From an uncultured Clostridia bacterium (GTDB lineage: Bacteria; Bacillota; Clostridia; Oscillospirales; CAG-382), in assembly GCA_947630765.1 (NCBI GenBank), contig CANRIX010000002.1, forward strand, positions 39,387 to 103,386: a DNA stretch of 64,000 nt, written 5' to 3'. Shown here piece after piece: positions 17,392 to 24,569 of the stretch. The notes under the pieces are model-generated. The model saw nothing but the letters and a program-made list of their open reading frames with translations. It did no database searches and had not been told where the DNA came from. How positions within the stretch are numbered: the first letter of the stretch is position 1; every line of letters begins with the position of its first letter. A program made the translations under genes and the position numbers.

Positions 17392-17914
17392 AATTCTCAC
17401 AAACCTTTTAATCGCAGTCATAACGGCGGTTATCCCTGTTCTTGCGACCGCGCTGATAAAGTATATCGGCAAGGCGAAAGACAGTGCTGCGGCACAGGTG
17501 GATGATGCCAAGCAGAGATGGTACATTCAAGAGATTGCCGATGCGATTGCGGACGCTGTTTCGGCGACCAGCCAAACGTATGTGGATGCACTGAAAAGGG
17601 CTGGGGAGTTTACGGCAGAAGCGCAGAAAGAAGCCGCGAAAAAGGCTCTTGACGCTTGCCTTGCCTCAATCAGTCCAGCGGCGAAACAGTTTATCGAGGA
17701 AATGTACGGCGACCTCACGGCTTACCTGACGACCAAGATAGAAGCACAGGTCAGAGCGCAGAAATCCTCGCCTGTCGCGTTGGAGGCTGTCACCGTAGAG
17801 AGCACCACGGACACGACCACGATTGCCGCGAGTACGGCAGCAGCGACGGCGGCGACGATTGCACAGACCGCCATCGCCCAGATGAGCGCGGACGTTGCCG
17901 TAAAGCCCGAATAA
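17384..17914 (+). CDS. Phage holin, LLH family (superfamily 6)
   Basis: 176 aa from ATG 17384 with GGAGGAACAAAG upstream; the longer ORF start at 17315 lies inside the previous gene. One N-terminal membrane helix (LTNLLIAVITAVIPVLATAL) and then a long helical region with QRWYIQEIADAIADAVSATS and SISPAAKQFIEEMYG, as in LLH holins. The Thr/Ala-rich C-terminus is low complexity. It forms membrane lesions that let the endolysin out. It is the last gene before a strong terminator and thus ends the late operon. Confidence 0.85.
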   Translation: MNEILTNLLIAVITAVIPVLATALIKYIGKAKDSAAAQVDDAKQRWYIQEIADAIADAVSATSQTYVDALKRAGEFTAEAQKEAAKKALDACLASISPAAKQFIEEMYGDLTAYLTTKIEAQVRAQKSSPVALEAVTVESTTDTTTIAASTAAATAATIAQTAIAQMSADVAVKPE

Positions 17915-17920
17915 CATCTT

Positions 17921-17952
17921 GCCCCTCCCTGAAATATGGGAGGGGCTTTTTT
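17921..17952 (+). terminator. Late-operon terminator
   Basis: GCCCCTCCC-TGAAATAT-GGGAGGGGC, a 9-bp GC stem followed by TTTTTT, 6 bases after the holin stop. Confidence 0.92.
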
Positions 17953-17989
17953 CGTACATAAAAATTTTTGAGAAATTTCGGCTAACGTA

Positions 17990-18018
17990 TTGACAAGTGT
18001 GTATTTGTTGTGTATAAT
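17990..18018 (+). promoter_or_regulatory. hicAB promoter
   Basis: TTGACA (17990-17995) and TATAAT (18013-18018) with a 17-bp spacer: consensus sigma-A promoter. The AT-rich sequence in front (TTTTTGAGAAATTTCGG) resembles the segment before the promoters at 18.92 and 21.06 kb. Confidence 0.9.
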
Positions 18019-18041
18019 ATAACTGTCAGGAGGTCAAGGAG

Positions 18042-18215
18042 ATGAAGACAAAGGATTTAATCAAACTGCTGGAACGAAACGGATGGAAATTTGTACGACA
18101 CGGAGCAAATCATGATGTATATGCAAAGGGAAATCAAATCGAATCAGTGGTAAGGCACAGAGAGACAGACGAAAAGCTGGCACAGGCAATCATCAAGCGC
18201 AGGGGGCTGAAATAA
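18042..18215 (+). CDS. hicA: HicA-type mRNA interferase toxin
   Basis: 57 aa, too short for the ORF track; ATG 18042 after CAGGAGGTCAAGGAG. It contains the HicA signature KDLIKLLERNGWKFVRHGAN followed by HDVYAKG and VVRHRE, a dsRNA-binding-like fold with the conserved active-site His in GANHD. HicA cleaves mRNA and is neutralised by HicB. Length is normal. It stands 45 bases before hicB, under a consensus promoter, between two terminators, so it is an independent unit expressed in the lysogen. Confidence 0.93.
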   Translation: MKTKDLIKLLERNGWKFVRHGANHDVYAKGNQIESVVRHRETDEKLAQAIIKRRGLK

Positions 18216-18259
18216 GCCCCGCCGCGCCTGCAAATACTAAACCATAGGAGGTTTTATCT

Positions 18260-18658
18260 ATGAAACAGTCATACCCGATTGTTATGAGCAAAGGAACATC
18301 ACATATCGTCGTGTACGTCCCTGATTTCGATATAAATACTCAGGGCGAGGATTATACGGACGCCATTGAAATGGCGAGGGATGCAATCGGCGTGGTGGGC
18401 ATCGAGCTGGAAGATAGAAAAGAACAGCTCCCTTGCCCAACTGCCATGAGTGAGGTGCGGAAAGAAAACGACGACGATATTATTTCACTCGTCGATGTGG
18501 ACTTCACCGAGTACCGCCGCCAAAACGATATTAGAGCGGTGCGGAGAAACGTCACCCTCCCGTCGTGGCTGGATGCCGCAGCAGCGAAAAGCGGGGTAAA
18601 TGTATCAGCCATCCTGCAAAGGGCTTTGAAGCAGGAGCTTCATCTTACTGACCGATAA
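18260..18658 (+). CDS. hicB: HicB-type antitoxin
   Basis: 132 aa, ATG 18260 after ATAGGAGGTTTTATCT. N-terminal HicB partial RNase-H-like fold (GTSHIVVYVPDFDINTQGED, then AIEMARDAIGVVGIELED) and C-terminal ribbon-helix-helix (LPSWLDAAAAKSGVNVSAIL) for binding the operator. It inactivates HicA and represses the operon. The RHH form of HicB is common in Firmicutes. Forms with hicA a prophage maintenance or anti-phage module. Confidence 0.93.
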   Translation: MKQSYPIVMSKGTSHIVVYVPDFDINTQGEDYTDAIEMARDAIGVVGIELEDRKEQLPCPTAMSEVRKENDDDIISLVDVDFTEYRRQNDIRAVRRNVTLPSWLDAAAAKSGVNVSAILQRALKQELHLTDR

Positions 18659-18672
18659 CTGACAAAAATGCC

Positions 18673-18716
18673 GAGGGGCAGGTCGAGAGTTCAACGCTCT
18701 CCCCTGCCCCTTTTTT
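18673..18716 (+). terminator. Terminator after hicAB
   Basis: GAGGGGCAGG...GAGAG-TTCAAC-GCTCTC...CCTGCCCC, a long two-part stem, followed by TTTTTT. Confidence 0.92.
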
Positions 18717-18889
18717 CGTATGACCGCGCAGGAGACGCGCAGACGCGCCCAGAAGCGTTTTTATGTGCTGGGGGTAGTTTATATTGCTTTGACCCGAATC
18801 GCGTCAAATCGGAGGCAAAATGAGCCTCCTGCGGGCAACCTGAAAAAACGCTTCAATTTCCCAATGCGGGGCAATACGTCTAAAAATTT

Positions 18890-19035
18890 TTTCATTTTTT
18901 TTGAAAAATTTCGGAAAAAGGTATTGACAACTACTTGCTACGTGGTAAAATCATAATCAGAAAAGGAAATTTGCTCCAAAACGGGGCAAAAAATTTTCAA
19001 GACATTTGCCCCAATAAGGGGAACGAAAGGACGAT
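18890..19035 (+). promoter_or_regulatory. Early promoter module A with structured leader
   Basis: TTGACA (18924-18929), 16-bp spacer, TAAAAT (18946-18951). Preceded by the T-rich segment TTTTTTGAAAAATTTCGG and followed by TCATAATCA and by CAAAAAATTTTCAAGACATTTGCCCCAATAAGGGG near the gene start. Nearly the same order of elements occurs in module B at 21.03-21.17 kb, including ACGTGGTA(A/T)AATCATAATCA across the -10 box. The stretch from 18717 to 19040 has no credible gene. Confidence 0.8.
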
Positions 19036-19040
19036 GCGTT

Positions 19041-19376
19041 ATGATGTACAGCGAGTTTTATGAGAGGACCAAGACGGAGATTTCCTTAGACGAATACCAC
19101 TACGTAGAGGAAAGCTACTACGAGTTCGAGGGCAACAAAGATGAGTTCTGCAAGGCGTGGCTGAAAGATGTGAAGTCTGGCAAGTGGGCTATGGAATATA
19201 AGCTCCGCAAGGCTCTGGATGACCAGAAAGCAGAGTACGAAAGGCAGCTTGCAGAAAAGGACGAAACGATTGATTTCTACCGCCCGTTCTACACAGAGGT
19301 TGGAGAGCTTCGCAAAAAGCTGAACACCGCGCAGGTCCACCTTGAAGCGATTGTCAGAGATTTCAGGACCATCTAA
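19041..19376 (+). CDS. Unknown prophage protein
   Basis: 111 aa, ATG 19041 after GAACGAAAGGACG (a second ATG follows directly at 19044). Acidic N-terminus rich in Tyr/Glu (EYHYVEESYYEFEGNKDEFC) and a probable coiled coil (ALDDQKAEYERQLAEKDETI). First gene after promoter module A. No family recognised. Confidence 0.65.
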   Translation: MMYSEFYERTKTEISLDEYHYVEESYYEFEGNKDEFCKAWLKDVKSGKWAMEYKLRKALDDQKAEYERQLAEKDETIDFYRPFYTEVGELRKKLNTAQVHLEAIVRDFRTI

Positions 19377-19424
19377 ATATGAGGATGCTGGGCTAACGGC
19401 AAGACGGGCAGAGAGGAAAACATC

Positions 19425-19631
19425 ATGACAGATATTGAAAGAAAGCATCTCAAAAGAGCTGATGCGTACTGGAATTACCAAAGAGCACGCGTGCTGTGGA
19501 TTGCAGCGCAGAACGACATCGAGGTTGACCTGCCGCAACATGATGGCGAGTTCCTTTTTGACCTGTTCGACGGTGGGGATGCGGATATTACAGACGAAGA
19601 AATTTTAGAAGCGTTGAAAGAGCTTAACTGA
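19425..19631 (+). CDS. Unknown small prophage protein
   Basis: 68 aa, ATG 19425 after GCAGAGAGGAAAACATC. Basic helical N-terminus (DIERKHLKRADAYWNYQRAR) and acidic C-terminus (DLFDGGDADITDEEILEALK). No motif recognised. Second gene of the module A operon. Confidence 0.6.
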   Translation: MTDIERKHLKRADAYWNYQRARVLWIAAQNDIEVDLPQHDGEFLFDLFDGGDADITDEEILEALKELN

Positions 19632-19646
19632 TAGGAGGAACGGACG

Positions 19647-19892
19647 ATGACCGAAACAAGGACGTGGGAACAGATGAAGCGCGACAACGATGGGGCTGTG
19701 TGGATTATGGAGAACGGCTCATTCTGTGAGTATTACGAGGAAGATGGCAGAAAGGTGTACGGCATCAGCGCGGAGATGGAGGCAGAGCAAAGGCTTCTGG
19801 AACCGTGGCAGAGAATTGGCTTCAATGGATGTTGGAGCTGCGCGAACGCCCCATACTGCGAAAAGTATATCAAGACGCTTGAAAGAAACTGA
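19647..19892 (+). CDS. Unknown small cysteine-containing protein
   Basis: 81 aa, ATG 19647 after TGATAGGAGGAACGG. C-terminal CWSCANAPYCEKYIKTLERN has a CxxC-x5-C pattern that might bind metal. No family recognised. The run of Shine-Dalgarno-preceded small genes from 19.0 to 21.1 kb with short gaps indicates one operon. Confidence 0.6.
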   Translation: MTETRTWEQMKRDNDGAVWIMENGSFCEYYEEDGRKVYGISAEMEAEQRLLEPWQRIGFNGCWSCANAPYCEKYIKTLERN

Positions 19893-19916
19893 GGACGAAA
19901 CAGGAGGTTACGGACG

Positions 19917-20183
19917 ATGACAAACCTTGCAATTATTGAGGGAGCAAAGAGACTGAACGGCATTATCGAGGAAGTGGACACCTTTGCTGGATGGAAACGT
20001 AGGGGAAAGAAAATCAAGGCGGGCAGCAAAGCCCTGTTCAAGACGAGTATCTGGAAGCCTGTCGGCGGCAGAAAGAAAGGCGATGAGGCAGATTACGAGG
20101 AAGAAATCAACCCCGATTTGATACTCGTTCCAGCGTCGTTCTTCGGCATCAGTCAGGTTGAGGATATGCCTGTAAAGGAATAA
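19917..20183 (+). CDS. Small protein resembling the ArdC N-terminal (ssDNA-binding) domain
   Basis: 88 aa, ATG 19917 after AGGAGGTTACGG. The pattern TFAGWKRRGKKIKAGSKALF, then FKTSIWKP and ending FFGISQVED, recalls the N-terminal domain of ArdC-like antirestriction proteins (Wxxx-G-x-V-x-K-G-x-x-A and F-D/G-x-S-Q). If correct it would be a stand-alone ssDNA-binding module of a mobile element. The similarity is judged by eye only, so confidence in function is modest. Confidence 0.6.
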   Translation: MTNLAIIEGAKRLNGIIEEVDTFAGWKRRGKKIKAGSKALFKTSIWKPVGGRKKGDEADYEEEINPDLILVPASFFGISQVEDMPVKE

Positions 20184-20232
20184 TAAAAAAGCTGACCTAA
20201 CGGCTCTACGGGGAGAAAGAGAGGTCTTAATT

Positions 20233-20466
20233 ATGTGGACAGATAAACTTGAAAGCGGCGTATATGAGCGCCTGTGTAATTGCAGGAGCAGAAAAAGCGA
20301 CATCGAACCGCTGACGAATGCAAAATGGGCAGCTATGAGAGAGGCTGGAAAAGACAAACAGGGATTTACCAAAGAGGATGCTCTCGTTGCTGTTTTAGAA
20401 ATGCTGGACTGCAATGGCCAGTGCTTCGACCTTACTGCGGACGAGTATAGCGAGCTTATCAGATAG
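20233..20466 (+). CDS. Unknown small prophage protein
   Basis: 77 aa, ATG 20233 after GAAAGAGAGGTCTTAA. Contains RSRKSDIEPLTNAKWAAMRE and a Cys near the C-terminus (MLDCNGQCFDLTADEYSELI). No domain recognised. Preceded by a CTAACGGC...ACGGGGAGAAAG sequence that is repeated before other genes of this region. Confidence 0.55.
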   Translation: MWTDKLESGVYERLCNCRSRKSDIEPLTNAKWAAMREAGKDKQGFTKEDALVAVLEMLDCNGQCFDLTADEYSELIR

Positions 20467-20481
20467 AATGGAGGACAGACG

Positions 20482-20766
20482 ATGAAAGAATATCTTGCGA
20501 TGTGGTATGATGTGGCAGCGGGAAAGTTGCACACGCGCGAGTTTACGGCGAATGATTTGCCGTCCGCAAAGCACAAGGCGTTCCAGATGCTCTGCGACAG
20601 CAGCGGGGACAGGCTGGCAGGGAATGTCGTAATCTATGAACGGCGGTATATGTTCGAGTGTGCAGGAGAGAGCAACCCGCGCCCGAATGGAGATGCGAAA
20701 GAGTTCGCTACGAGGGATTACTACACTGGAATGAAGATACGGAGAGGCGGCAAGGACAATGGCTAA
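20482..20766 (+). CDS. Unknown small prophage protein
   Basis: 94 aa, ATG 20482 after AATGGAGGACAGACG. Mixed alpha/beta composition with HTREFTANDLPSAKHKAFQM, a pattern seen in small proteins of clostridial mobile elements, but no named family recognised. Overlaps the next gene by 8 bases. Confidence 0.55.
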   Translation: MKEYLAMWYDVAAGKLHTREFTANDLPSAKHKAFQMLCDSSGDRLAGNVVIYERRYMFECAGESNPRPNGDAKEFATRDYYTGMKIRRGGKDNG

Positions 20767-21067
20767 GAAGATGACGAACGCGGACCGTATACGAGCGATG
20801 ACAGATGATGAGCTTTTCGATTTCATCGACAAAGTGCGCCTTGACGATATAGATTATGCTTGTACGTTCTGCGATATGTGCGAGAATGATGGAGGCAACG
20901 CGCTGGGCATAGACTGCGACGGCTGTTTGAGGCGCTGGCTTACTCTGGATGCCTCCGAGCATCCACAAGGACTGGACTATTTTGCCCCCAAAAGCGTCAA
21001 AAGAGGCTTTTCTGGTAGCTTGCAAAAAATCTCAAATTTTTTGAAAAAATTCGTAAAAAAGTGTTGA
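20759..21067 (+). CDS. Small Cys-rich, possibly zinc-binding protein
   Basis: 102 aa, ATG 20759 after GAGAGGCGGCAAGG. A cluster CTFCDMCENDGGNALGIDCD followed by GCLRRWL gives a CxxCxxC...CxxC metal-binding pattern. The hydrophobic/basic C-terminus (LQKISNFLKKFVKKC) is encoded by the AT-rich start of promoter module B, so the natural C-terminus overlaps that regulatory DNA. Function unknown. Confidence 0.6.
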   Translation: MAKKMTNADRIRAMTDDELFDFIDKVRLDDIDYACTFCDMCENDGGNALGIDCDGCLRRWLTLDASEHPQGLDYFAPKSVKRGFSGSLQKISNFLKKFVKKC

Positions 21068-21175
21068 CACCTACTACTCACGTGGTATAATCATAATCAA
21101 GATAGGGGAAAGCACATAGCAAGTACCCAAAAAATTTTACGACACTTTGCCCCATATAGGGGAAAACGGAGGAAA
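21030..21175 (+). promoter_or_regulatory. Early promoter module B with structured leader
   Basis: TTGACA (21064-21069), 16-bp spacer containing CACGTGG, TATAAT (21086-21091). The surrounding elements match module A: upstream TTTTTTGAAAAAATTCG, across the -10 CACGTGGTATAATCATAATCA, and downstream CCAAAAAATTTTACGACACTTTGCCCCATATAGGGG before the ribosome site. The -35 lies inside the end of the preceding gene. Confidence 0.85.
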
Positions 21176-21180
21176 TAATC

Positions 21181-21786
21181 ATGAAGTTTGAGAGCATCAA
21201 CAGAAAGTACACCGAGATGGTAAACGAGTACATCGGCAGAGGGTATTATATCAATGCTGGAACGATGTCAGGCAGTCAGGGAGAAATCGCCCACATCGAC
21301 CTGACGGACGGGAAAGATATTATCCGTATTCTGATGGAGGGCTTCAACGACTACGAGAGAGGCATCGAGGGCATCCGTATCACGGCTGGAAAATGCACGG
21401 AAGATACCAAGCCGAACGGCTCCCGCGATATTGGCTGCGGTATTTGGAACCATCGCCTTGAAGTTATAGAAACAGCCGAGTTCTTCCTTGTTGGAGAAGT
21501 GAGAGGCAATAAGGAATATTACGGAACGTATGATGAGGCTGTCGCGGCAAGAGACAAGCGTTACCAGAGGTACGAAAACCGCCCGTGCGACACAAAGAAA
21601 GTGGAACTTCCCGAAGCTGCAAAGGAAATCGCTCTGAGATGGGTCAAGAAAAACCTGACTTTCAAGAGAATAGGGCTTGCGAGCATTGATGCTGTGTATT
21701 CGGTGACTACGCTCAATCGTTTTGATGGAAAGCAAAGACGCAGCTACGTTGTGAGCGTAAAAGGCAAGCAGTACCAGTTGAAGTAA
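21181..21786 (+). CDS. Unknown protein of mobile-element type
   Basis: 201 aa, ATG 21181 after ACGGAGGAAATAATC, first gene after promoter module B. N-terminal KYTEMVNEYIGRGYYINAGT and DGKDIIRILMEGFNDYERGI suggest an alpha/beta domain; the middle EYYGTYDEAVAARDKRYQRY is charged. No catalytic motif or known domain recognised. The largest of the small-gene cluster, probably with a core function of that operon. Confidence 0.65.
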   Translation: MKFESINRKYTEMVNEYIGRGYYINAGTMSGSQGEIAHIDLTDGKDIIRILMEGFNDYERGIEGIRITAGKCTEDTKPNGSRDIGCGIWNHRLEVIETAEFFLVGEVRGNKEYYGTYDEAVAARDKRYQRYENRPCDTKKVELPEAAKEIALRWVKKNLTFKRIGLASIDAVYSVTTLNRFDGKQRRSYVVSVKGKQYQLK

Positions 21787-21824
21787 ATTATTTTGCCAGA
21801 AAACGCCCCACAACGGGACAAAGT

Positions 21825-21840
21825 TGTTTCACATGAAACA
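21825..21840. promoter_or_regulatory. parS-like palindrome
   Basis: TGTTTCACATGAAACA differs at one central base from the ParB-binding parS consensus TGTTTCACGTGAAACA. It lies in the intergenic gap before the next gene. It could bind host ParB, a phage regulator or another palindrome-binding protein; no parAB gene is in the window. Confidence 0.5.
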
Positions 21841-21899
21841 TAAAAAGCCCCATAAAGGGAAACTGTCCTATCGGTTAAACGGGGAGAAAGGAACAGAAC

Positions 21900-22346
21900 A
21901 TGAAGTATTTCAGCACACAGCGCCCTTTGATGCCAGGAGGATTTCCGAAGCCAGAGGGCAACAAGGTCCTTGACATCCGCAACTTTGACAACCGCGAGTA
22001 CGTGAAAGAAGTTGACCGAATGGCGTGGGGATGGATTGAGTACGAGCGAAGACTTTCACATTCGGACATGGTGAATTATGAGCTTGTGCCACTTCCTGAA
22101 AGGGAGCTGCACCTTACCTATCTCGGCGAAGATAGCTGGGGCAGATACGTATACAAGGACGAAAACGGTAAGCTCTGGAAACTGCTCGACTGCTGCTCGC
22201 CGAGAGAAGTATGCGAGGAACGCCGAGACACACCGTATTCATCAAGCGGGAATGAGTTCGACGGAGAGCCAGACTGTCCGATGGCAAATGACATAAAACC
22301 TATATTTGAAATGGAGGTGAACGAAGATGAATTTTCCGAGGCGTGA
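21900..22346 (+). CDS. Unknown prophage protein
   Basis: 148 aa, ATG 21900 after GGGGAGAAAGGAACAG. Conserved-looking opening YFSTQRPLMPGGFPKPEGNK and FDNREYVKEVDRMAWGWIEY, then a beta-rich LHLTYLGEDSWGRYVYKDEN and an acidic tail. I have the impression of a family common in clostridial integrative elements but cannot name it. Its end overlaps the DUF4314 gene by 20 bases. Confidence 0.65.
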   Translation: MKYFSTQRPLMPGGFPKPEGNKVLDIRNFDNREYVKEVDRMAWGWIEYERRLSHSDMVNYELVPLPERELHLTYLGEDSWGRYVYKDENGKLWKLLDCCSPREVCEERRDTPYSSSGNEFDGEPDCPMANDIKPIFEMEVNEDEFSEA

Positions 22347-22560
22347 AGTGGTGGAGGCTATCAGGGCGCAGTTTCCTATCGGATGCCGTGTGCAGCTCGA
22401 CCAGATGGATGATGCGCAAGCACCGCCCAAAGGCACGAGGGGAACGGTGCTGGGAGTAGACGACATCGGCAGCATTATTGTGAGATGGGACAACGGATGC
22501 GGGCTATCGGTAGCCTACGGCGTTGACAGATGCCACAGAATTGGAGGCGAGGACGAATGA
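22327..22560 (+). CDS. DUF4314 domain protein
   Basis: 77 aa, ATG 22327 after GGAGGTGAACGAAG. VVEAIRAQFPIGCRVQLDQM, then DDAQAPPKGTRGTVLGVDDI and WDNGCGLSVAYGVDRC match the small SH3-like DUF4314 family found in clostridial mobile elements. Biochemical role not known. Overlaps the next gene (ATGA). Confidence 0.85.
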   Translation: MNFPRREVVEAIRAQFPIGCRVQLDQMDDAQAPPKGTRGTVLGVDDIGSIIVRWDNGCGLSVAYGVDRCHRIGGEDE

Positions 22561-22730
22561 AGTATAGGAGGCTGACAGAGGCAGAAAAGGACAGGCATCC
22601 GTCAATCCACTATACTGGGAGCGTCCGAGGAATGAAAAAGCTCGGCTTCTGGAAAAAGGGCGACGAGTGTGTGAGATGCGGACAGTATATCTACAACCTG
22701 TCTATTCGGATTGGAGGATGGATGCGGTAA
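22557..22730 (+). CDS. Unknown small protein
   Basis: 57 aa from ATG 22557 inside the previous stop (ATGA); the ORF-track start 22530 lacks a ribosome site. Basic, with ECVRCGQYIYNL giving a single CxxC. Its stop overlaps the next ATG by one base, indicating tight coupling. Function unknown. Confidence 0.6.
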   Translation: MKYRRLTEAEKDRHPSIHYTGSVRGMKKLGFWKKGDECVRCGQYIYNLSIRIGGWMR

Positions 22731-22927
22731 TGATGAACAAGGACGAATTCAGACAGTGGATTTACGATAACTACAACGTGCCTGGCGATAATTGCACGTT
22801 GGGACCGACGATGCTGGATGCCATTCTGGATTATGCCGAGGGGATGGAAGAAAACGAGCAGTACAGATTTCTTTGCAGGATGCTCGTCGAAATTCCTCGA
22901 AGAATAATCAAAAAGGTGAGGTACTGA
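22730..22927 (+). CDS. Unknown small acidic protein
   Basis: 65 aa; start chosen at ATG 22730, twelve bases after GGAGG (22713-22717), in place of the upstream ORF start at 22667. Helical, acidic (MLDAILDYAEGMEENEQYRF) with a basic tail (PRRIIKKVRY). No family recognised. Confidence 0.6.
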   Translation: MMNKDEFRQWIYDNYNVPGDNCTLGPTMLDAILDYAEGMEENEQYRFLCRMLVEIPRRIIKKVRY

Positions 22928-22942
22928 AAGGGGGCGACGCGA

Positions 22943-23152
22943 ATGAAATTTGACCGCGAGGAACTTATATGCCCGTATTGTGGAGAAGCACAGTACGCCC
23001 ATGAGCCAGACGAGATTTCGGCAGATATGTGCTTCACGGAATGCGAACACTGCGGGAAAAATTTCTGGTACTCGGTTACTGTTACGCGAACATACTGGTC
23101 TGAAAAAGACAACGAAGCAGACGAAGATGAAACGGAGGACGATGAAAGATGA
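22943..23152 (+). CDS. Small zinc-ribbon protein
   Basis: 69 aa, ATG 22943 after AAAGGGGGCGACGCG. Two CxxC pairs (LICPYCGEAQYAHEP and CEHCGKNFWYSVTV) make a zinc ribbon; the tail is strongly acidic (DNEADEDETEDDER). Likely nucleic-acid or protein-binding. Overlaps the next ATG by four bases. Confidence 0.75.
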   Translation: MKFDREELICPYCGEAQYAHEPDEISADMCFTECEHCGKNFWYSVTVTRTYWSEKDNEADEDETEDDER

Positions 23153-23703
23153 ACGATACGATAAAATATGCGCTTGAAAACATCAGCGCGGCGAGGCTGC
23201 ACCTCGAAAATCTTGGCGTAGGAGAAATCACCGAGGATGAGGTTAAAGCCCTGTATGTGGTAGTTGATGCTCGCTTTGAAAACGGCTGGGAAACGACATA
23301 TACAAGCCCGTACAACGACATCCTGCTCATAGAGAAGTTGACACCCACGGATGAGTGCAAACTGTACGCCCACGCGATTGTAGGACGGCTTATCGAGATG
23401 AGGATTGTCGCCCACGAGCCTGTAAAAAGCACAACTGCCCCGCCGGTGATGACGGAGCAGAAGCAAGAGCGGCAGGACGGGGATTATCCGTTCAAGAAGA
23501 TTTCCCGCGCTGGGCGGACACCGCATCCAGTGGCACAGTATGAGCTTACCACAGGGGCGAAGCTGGGAGAGTTCCCGTCAATCTCGGCTGCACAGAAAGC
23601 GACTGGAATTGATGATGCGTCCATAGCGAGATGCTGCCGAGGCGATTACGTACACGCTGGCGGGTATATGTGGAAATATGCCGCCCCAGTCATAGGAGGT
23701 TAA
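23149..23703 (+). CDS. NUMOD1-like domain protein
   Basis: 184 aa. The last 55 residues (VAQYELTTGAKLGEFPSISA, then AQKATGIDDASIARCCRGDY and GGYMWKY) match the NUMOD1 helix-turn-helix module that guides homing endonucleases to DNA. The N-terminal 100 residues (ARLHLENLGVGEITEDEVKA) are unknown and show no GIY-YIG or HNH nuclease motif, so this is a DNA-binding module without a recognisable nuclease. Overlaps the zinc-ribbon gene by 4 bases. Confidence 0.75.
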   Translation: MNDTIKYALENISAARLHLENLGVGEITEDEVKALYVVVDARFENGWETTYTSPYNDILLIEKLTPTDECKLYAHAIVGRLIEMRIVAHEPVKSTTAPPVMTEQKQERQDGDYPFKKISRAGRTPHPVAQYELTTGAKLGEFPSISAAQKATGIDDASIARCCRGDYVHAGGYMWKYAAPVIGG

Positions 23704-23707
23704 AACG

Positions 23708-24046
23708 ATGAAGTACAACGGCAAAGAGGTTTACACACAGGAAACATTCAGCTTTGAAAAGGTCAAAATCGGCGACTATGTTGACCAAGAGCTTGTCGAT
23801 GATTTTATGGATTTGCTGCCGCCCGCGAGTATGAGCGCAAGCTGCTCGCAGATTGGAGAGCCACACAGCCATAGGCAAGACCCTGACACTGGAAAGTGGA
23901 GAGCTACATACGCCACGTTCAAGAAAGTCGCGGGAAAGTACCCGAAAGGCATCTGGCAGTATTGTGGGAATTGTTTCAGAGGCGAGACGGTGGAGAGAGG
24001 CAAAGACCCCGTTTACGTCCTGCGGTCAGAGGGGGTGAGCGAATGA
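23708..24046 (+). CDS. Unknown prophage protein
   Basis: 112 aa, ATG 23708 after ATAGGAGGTTAAAACG. FSFEKVKIGDYVDQELVDDF and a Cys pair with YCGNCFRGETV. Its LPPASMSASCSQIGEPHSH segment suggests metal or ligand binding but no family is recognised. Overlaps the next gene (ATGA). Confidence 0.6.
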   Translation: MKYNGKEVYTQETFSFEKVKIGDYVDQELVDDFMDLLPPASMSASCSQIGEPHSHRQDPDTGKWRATYATFKKVAGKYPKGIWQYCGNCFRGETVERGKDPVYVLRSEGVSE

Positions 24047-24273
24047 ACTATACAATCGTTTCAGTACGTGAGTATGGCGCCGACTTCACGATGAGCTTAG
24101 ACAAGTCTGGGAATAAGTACGTAGTTTCCGTCCACGGCAGCACGAGCTTTGAATATAAGTCGAGGACTTTCGACAAGATGGAGGATGCGCAGGAGAAATT
24201 CATCACCATAGCTGGATGGTGCTGCGGCGGGCTATATAGTTTCAGTGACAGGGCGGCATACCTGATGAAATAA
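24043..24273 (+). CDS. Unknown small protein
   Basis: 76 aa from ATG 24043, within the previous stop and preceded by GGGGGTGAGCG; the ORF-track start at 23896 reads through the upstream gene. Beta-rich (VVSVHGSTSFEYKSRTFDKM). No family recognised. Confidence 0.6.
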   Translation: MNYTIVSVREYGADFTMSLDKSGNKYVVSVHGSTSFEYKSRTFDKMEDAQEKFITIAGWCCGGLYSFSDRAAYLMK

Positions 24274-24364
24274 CCGAAAATAATCGGCGATTTTCGGGGA
24301 GAAAAAAACCGAATACTTTCGGAAATCCGCAGATATTTACGATTATAACCGAAATCGACCCGAA
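24274..24364. repeat. CCGAAA/TTTCGG repeat cluster, left part
   Basis: Six short motifs on both strands: CCGAAAA 24274, TTTTCGG 24291, CCGAA 24309, TTTCGG 24317, CCGAAA 24349 and CCGAAT 24359. It includes one copy of the 20-bp direct repeat GGGGAGAAAAAAACCGAATA (24296-24315). Iteron- or operator-like. Confidence 0.6.
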
Positions 24365-24386
24365 TTGCAGAAAGGTGGTGACGAAA

Positions 24387-24569
24387 ATGAAAATCGGAGA
24401 GGTTGTCGAGGCGCTTATCAGGCTGCGAGACGTGTTTGACTTGTCGAGATATGAGGACGAAGCCGTGTGCGCGGCGTGTAATGTGCTGGACAGACTGCCC
24501 ATTATGATGGATGAAGAACAGGCGAAAAGTGCCTTAAATAAGGCGTTTTCGGGAACTTTCGACGATTGA
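24387..24569 (+). CDS. Unknown small protein within repeat cluster
   Basis: 60 aa from ATG 24387 after AAAGGTGGTGACGAAA; ORF-track GTG 24375 is part of the ribosome site. Helical (EVVEALIRLRDVFDLSRYED), with AVCAACNVLDRLPIMMDEEQ in the middle. It is the last gene of the prophage side and is flanked by the CCGAAA repeats and by the two 20-bp direct repeats. Confidence 0.6.
   Translation: MKIGEVVEALIRLRDVFDLSRYEDEAVCAACNVLDRLPIMMDEEQAKSALNKAFSGTFDD

Noticed and set aside
18720-18956. ORF of 78 aa between the hicAB terminator and promoter module A
   Set aside because: It starts at the terminator end, has no ribosome site, unusual composition, and its 3' end covers the -35 and -10 boxes.
23149-23703. 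Homing endonuclease
   Set aside because: Only the NUMOD1-like module is visible; no GIY-YIG, HNH or LAGLIDADG motif exists in the N-terminal part.
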